This document shows positions 61,207 to 64,000 of a DNA stretch of 64,000 nt, piece after piece; position 1 is the first letter of the stretch; each line of letters begins with the position of its first letter. Source of the stretch: Carallia brachiata (Eukaryota > Streptophyta > Magnoliopsida > Malpighiales > Rhizophoraceae). The notes below the pieces were generated by a model. It did not search any database, was not told the DNA's origin, and was given only the letters and a program-made list of their open reading frames with translations. Both the position numbers and the translations under genes were made by a program. The DNA lies in NCBI GenBank assembly GCA_021464245.1, contig JADCRB010000058.1, forward strand, positions 304,429 through 368,428, given 5' to 3'.

Positions 61207-61890
61207 CGCGCTCCAGCAGTGCGGGGAAGTGGTGCAAACAAATGCAAAAGAATGCTACAATATTCCTGACTCGCAAGAACGAAATTGATGAAAGTTGCTG
61301 AGGAAAAATGAAGTTAAGAAAAGGAAAAAAGAAAATTGTGCTTATTTAACAGTGCAACAAACTTTGCAGAAGAATTGAGCACGAGCAATTGGTCGAAACG
61401 GGCGAAAGTGGAAGAAATAAAGAGAAAATTACAGCTTGTTTTTCTGGAGTGGTATTTAGGAAGTGTTTTGGGAGCGGACATAATTTTGACGCAATATAAC
61501 CGTTGCGTTTGCAAGTCCTGGTCAATGGAGGAGAGCCAAAATGACCAGAGTACCCTCCATCCAAGCAAATCAGTGCCTTCTTGAAGAAGGTACAAGAAAA
61601 ATAAGAAAGCATTCCTGAAACATAAATACTCAATTACATAATATTTAAGCTAATTGAATTGGAAACCATTAAAAAATAAAAGAGAAAGACCTTGGGCCGC
61701 GTATGGACCCCAACCCAACAAGATTAACGTTAACTAAAACCAGAACCAAGATAGAGAGGGGCAGTCCAGCAACAGTAAGAAAATTAAAAGGAAACGGATA
61801 GACGTTAACGAACAATAAACAAATTGACTAATAGGATGACAGCAATCCATCTCTTTTTTGGGTCGATCACGAAATAGTTATATTACTCAC
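61207..61890 (-). repeat. Unrecognised repeated locus: copy I, upstream part
   Basis: Collinear with 34800-35460 of copy B: the rest of exon 1, the intron, the 5'UTR exon (GTTTTTCTGGAGTGGTATTTAG on plus), the promoter phrase (CCAGAGTACCCTCC near 61548) and the upstream CTTGGGCCGCGTATGGACCC. Confidence 0.6.
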
Positions 61891-61900
61891 AATTTAATTT

Positions 61901-62407
61901 GGGATATATATTTATTTAGTTCTAAATCTTTAAATTATTTTTTTATTTACGTCCTAAACTTTTTTGATATTTTATTTCAGTTTTAAAATTTTTGATTTTA
62001 CTCCAAATCAGTCATTCTGTTAGTCAAACCGTTAAAAATTACTGTTGACTAACAGAAATTTTTTTAAAAAGGTAAAATATATTATTTAAAATTTTTTTTG
62101 TTATTAAATGCTTATATTTTACTATCAAATAGTAACATGTAAATTGAGATTTTGAATTTTTTATTTATTTTTTATTTTTTTTAAGATTACACAACGTATT
62201 TCTGTTAACTGGTGAATTAAAATAGCGTATTTTATCTTTTTAAAAAAATCTCTGTTAATCAACAGTAATTTTTAACTGTTTGACTAACAGAAGGACTGAT
62301 TTGAAGCAAAATCAAAAGGTTTATAACTGAAATGAAATTTCAAAAAGGTTTAGAATTTAAATGAAAAAAAAATCTAAAAATTTAAGACTAAATAAATTTA
62401 TATCCCC
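61901..62407. mobile_element. Mutator-like MITE with ~165-bp terminal inverted repeats
   Basis: The left end GGGATATATATTTATTTAGT and the reverse complement of the right end GGGGATATAAATTTATTTAG continue to match for about 165 bp, including CAAATCAGTC and GTTAGTCAAAC. It is flanked by AATTTAATTT (61891-61900) and AATTAATTT (62408-62416), a 9-10-bp target duplication. Copy B has the empty site (CAATTAATTAAGCC near 35457). Long TIRs and a ~9-bp target fit Mutator-like MITEs. Confidence 0.75.
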
Positions 62408-64000
62408 AATTAATTTAGCCTTGAGTTGGCCTCCATGTAATTGACTGCCACATACAAACATGGAAAAAGTTGCATAAAGATTATGGAAATAAATATATGA
62501 AAGAACTACTTATTGTAAAGTGCCGAGAGAGAGAATGAGGGCAGCAATTGATTAAAGTATCGAAACAGAATCCTGCCTTTCCAAGTTAGAGTTCTTTCCA
62601 TGCACACCCATGCACTTATAAAAGCTAATGAGGAGGCATACCTGCAACCTGATTCAGAATTTGGAATTTGGAAGACCTCTTGACAGAATTTCTAGCATCC
62701 ATAGATTTTACATTCTTTAGGCCAACTTGAATGCTATTTCTTTCAAGAAATTCCAAATTGATTCCCCATTCTAGACCATTCCCTGTAATTTTCTAGTTCT
62801 GCTTCTAAAAATTGTGTTAATTCCCACATGTTTGGAACTAGAATGCTATGATCTGAGACAATCAAGTATGCATGTGGTATAAGTCAAAAATCATCTGGGA
62901 GAAAAGTCAAGAGTAGTCTTTCAAGTAAATGCACAAAGAGTGAGCAGACACTTAAAACTATGTGCAACAATAGACTGCAGCTTCCTAGAGTCCTATTATC
63001 ATATGTAAAGATTAAGAACCTGAAAACAACGAAGACCTGAGAGACAATATTTACCTCTTTTGCAGTTATTATATGGACAGAAATGGCATTAGGATTCCAG
63101 CCCACATTTGGAGGAACTCTGAAAGAATTGGCAAGAATAAGTACAATAAGGCAAAGCATACAGCCGAAAAAGTCTGTTACTTTAGCGACCTGCCAGAAAA
63201 AGACAAGAAACAGAAGCTTGTGTTACATGAATGTGCATATTGGCCATAATAATGATAAAAGGGACAAGATACCGGTATCAAAACTGAAAAGTCTATAGAC
63301 AAAAGCAACGTATTCTTGAAATTTACCTGATGAAACATAACCTTTTTTTAAAGGGTAACCACATTTCCCTAAGTGACGCCTACAAAGAGATTGGTTAGCA
63401 CATTTTCTTTCCAACATAAATGACGTATCTCTTTGCCTGGTTTTCTCCCAAAATCTGCATATGATGCTTGTGTAACATAGTGAATTCAGAAAACAAAGCA
63501 CCCATGGCTCCTTATTTGTGCAGAGTACTAAAATAAAATATTTGGCCTTGAAAATAGACAATCAACAAAAGCACTTAGGTTTACCTTACTTGAGGATCAA
63601 TCTGCAATAGGAAGCAAGGTTCACAAGCTTCATGCTTCAATCACCAATCATGAGTTGGGATAATCCTTCAGCATTTAAATTAGCAAAGTAAGATACCTAA
63701 ATCATAACATTGTTTTTGAATCCAGATCGTATATCCAAAGTGTGAAGAGCACCAAATTGTAATATTGACATGAATACAAAATATTAATGAGAACACTTGA
63801 ACATCCCTTTACGGAGTCTTAAGAATCATTTACAGCAGGGAAGCAAGAATAACAAAAATCCATGCCTTGATCACCAACAGGTGTTAATAGTTGGCATCAT
63901 TCCTTAAACATTTAAATGAGCCCAAATTATAAGATTGTTGCTGAAGCCAAATTTGTTTGCCTAAAGTCCAGGACATGAAGAGCTTTCCAAAATATCTGCA
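62408..64000 (-). repeat. Unrecognised repeated locus: downstream module X3 (continues past the right edge)
   Basis: Third copy of the module seen at 29225 and 35550, sharing TGTAAAGTGC.GAGA, GAGGAGGCATACCTGCAACC, GGAGGAACTCTGAAAG and CAAGCTTCATGC. Exon-like islands on minus: 62640-62790 (open for about 45 codons, ...INLEFLERNSIQVGLK...), 63055-63120 (VPPNVGWNPNAISVH, TTTCAG acceptor, GAG|GTAAAT donor) and 63600-63660. This is the best-preserved copy of these islands. No family was recognised. Confidence 0.5.

Noticed and set aside
55741..61301. Paired ORFs starting MENSPIWREKP and MEDLNRWMCRA
   Set aside because: They lie inside both Copia LTRs, which explains the duplication, and they have no domain.
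63083..63298. Plus-strand ORF in module X3 and its counterpart at 36123-36338
   Set aside because: The splice signals (TTTCAG acceptor, GAG|GTAAAT donor) and the promoter orientation of the locus favour the minus strand, and the plus frame is not kept in X1.

Overview
This window is nuclear DNA from a flowering plant, most likely a eudicot. It has AT-rich intergenic DNA, spliced genes with GT-AG introns, plant-type proteins (a MED26b-like Mediator subunit, MOZART1/GIP1, SCPL45-type serine carboxypeptidases) and plant transposons (Tnt1-like Copia, Ty3/gypsy, LINEs, SINE-like elements and MITEs). A woody eudicot such as citrus would fit, but that is only an inference.

Layout, left to right. 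1-0.9 kb: the first two coding exons of a minus-strand MED26b-like gene that runs off the left edge. 1-10.5 kb: mostly intergenic, with a long (CA)n/(TA)n tract, a GC-rich promoter-like island, a hAT-type MITE with an 8-bp target duplication, a long fold-back element and three pairs of G-boxes. 10.6-11.2 kb: a complete MOZART1/GIP1 gene (minus) with an upstream 5'UTR exon. A decayed second copy of its upstream region lies at 14.5-15.1 kb. 16-26.4 kb: a SINE-like element, then two tandem SCPL45-like genes (plus), each with ten coding exons. 26.7-41.6 kb: a mosaic of direct repeats built from copies of a minus-strand, promoter-bearing and spliced-looking locus that I do not recognise. 43.4-47.7 kb: a third SCPL45-like gene behind a tandemly duplicated upstream region. 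48.7-53.4 kb: a decayed Ty3/gypsy element with one visible LTR. 53.4-64 kb: more copies of the unrecognised locus, interrupted by a LINE 3' end with a 16-bp target duplication, a complete and young Copia element (55546-61201, TSD CAGCA, PBS, PPT) and a Mutator-like MITE.

The host genes have separate roles. MED26b acts in transcription elongation and Mediator function, MOZART1 in gamma-tubulin complex recruitment, and the SCPL proteins in secreted or vacuolar peptide or acyl chemistry. The most notable gene-level pattern is that all three SCPL paralogues are damaged, each in a different place and mostly next to catalytic or substrate-binding motifs. SCPL-1 has two frameshifts and altered carboxylate-binding residues. 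SCPL-2 has a lost 5' splice site inside the oxyanion-hole motif. SCPL-3 has a one-base insertion just before the catalytic histidine. Real decay and assembly error cannot be separated without reads.

The most notable structural pattern is the repeated unrecognised locus. Its promoter, exon edges and internal ~250-bp units are kept in many copies, while reading frames are not.
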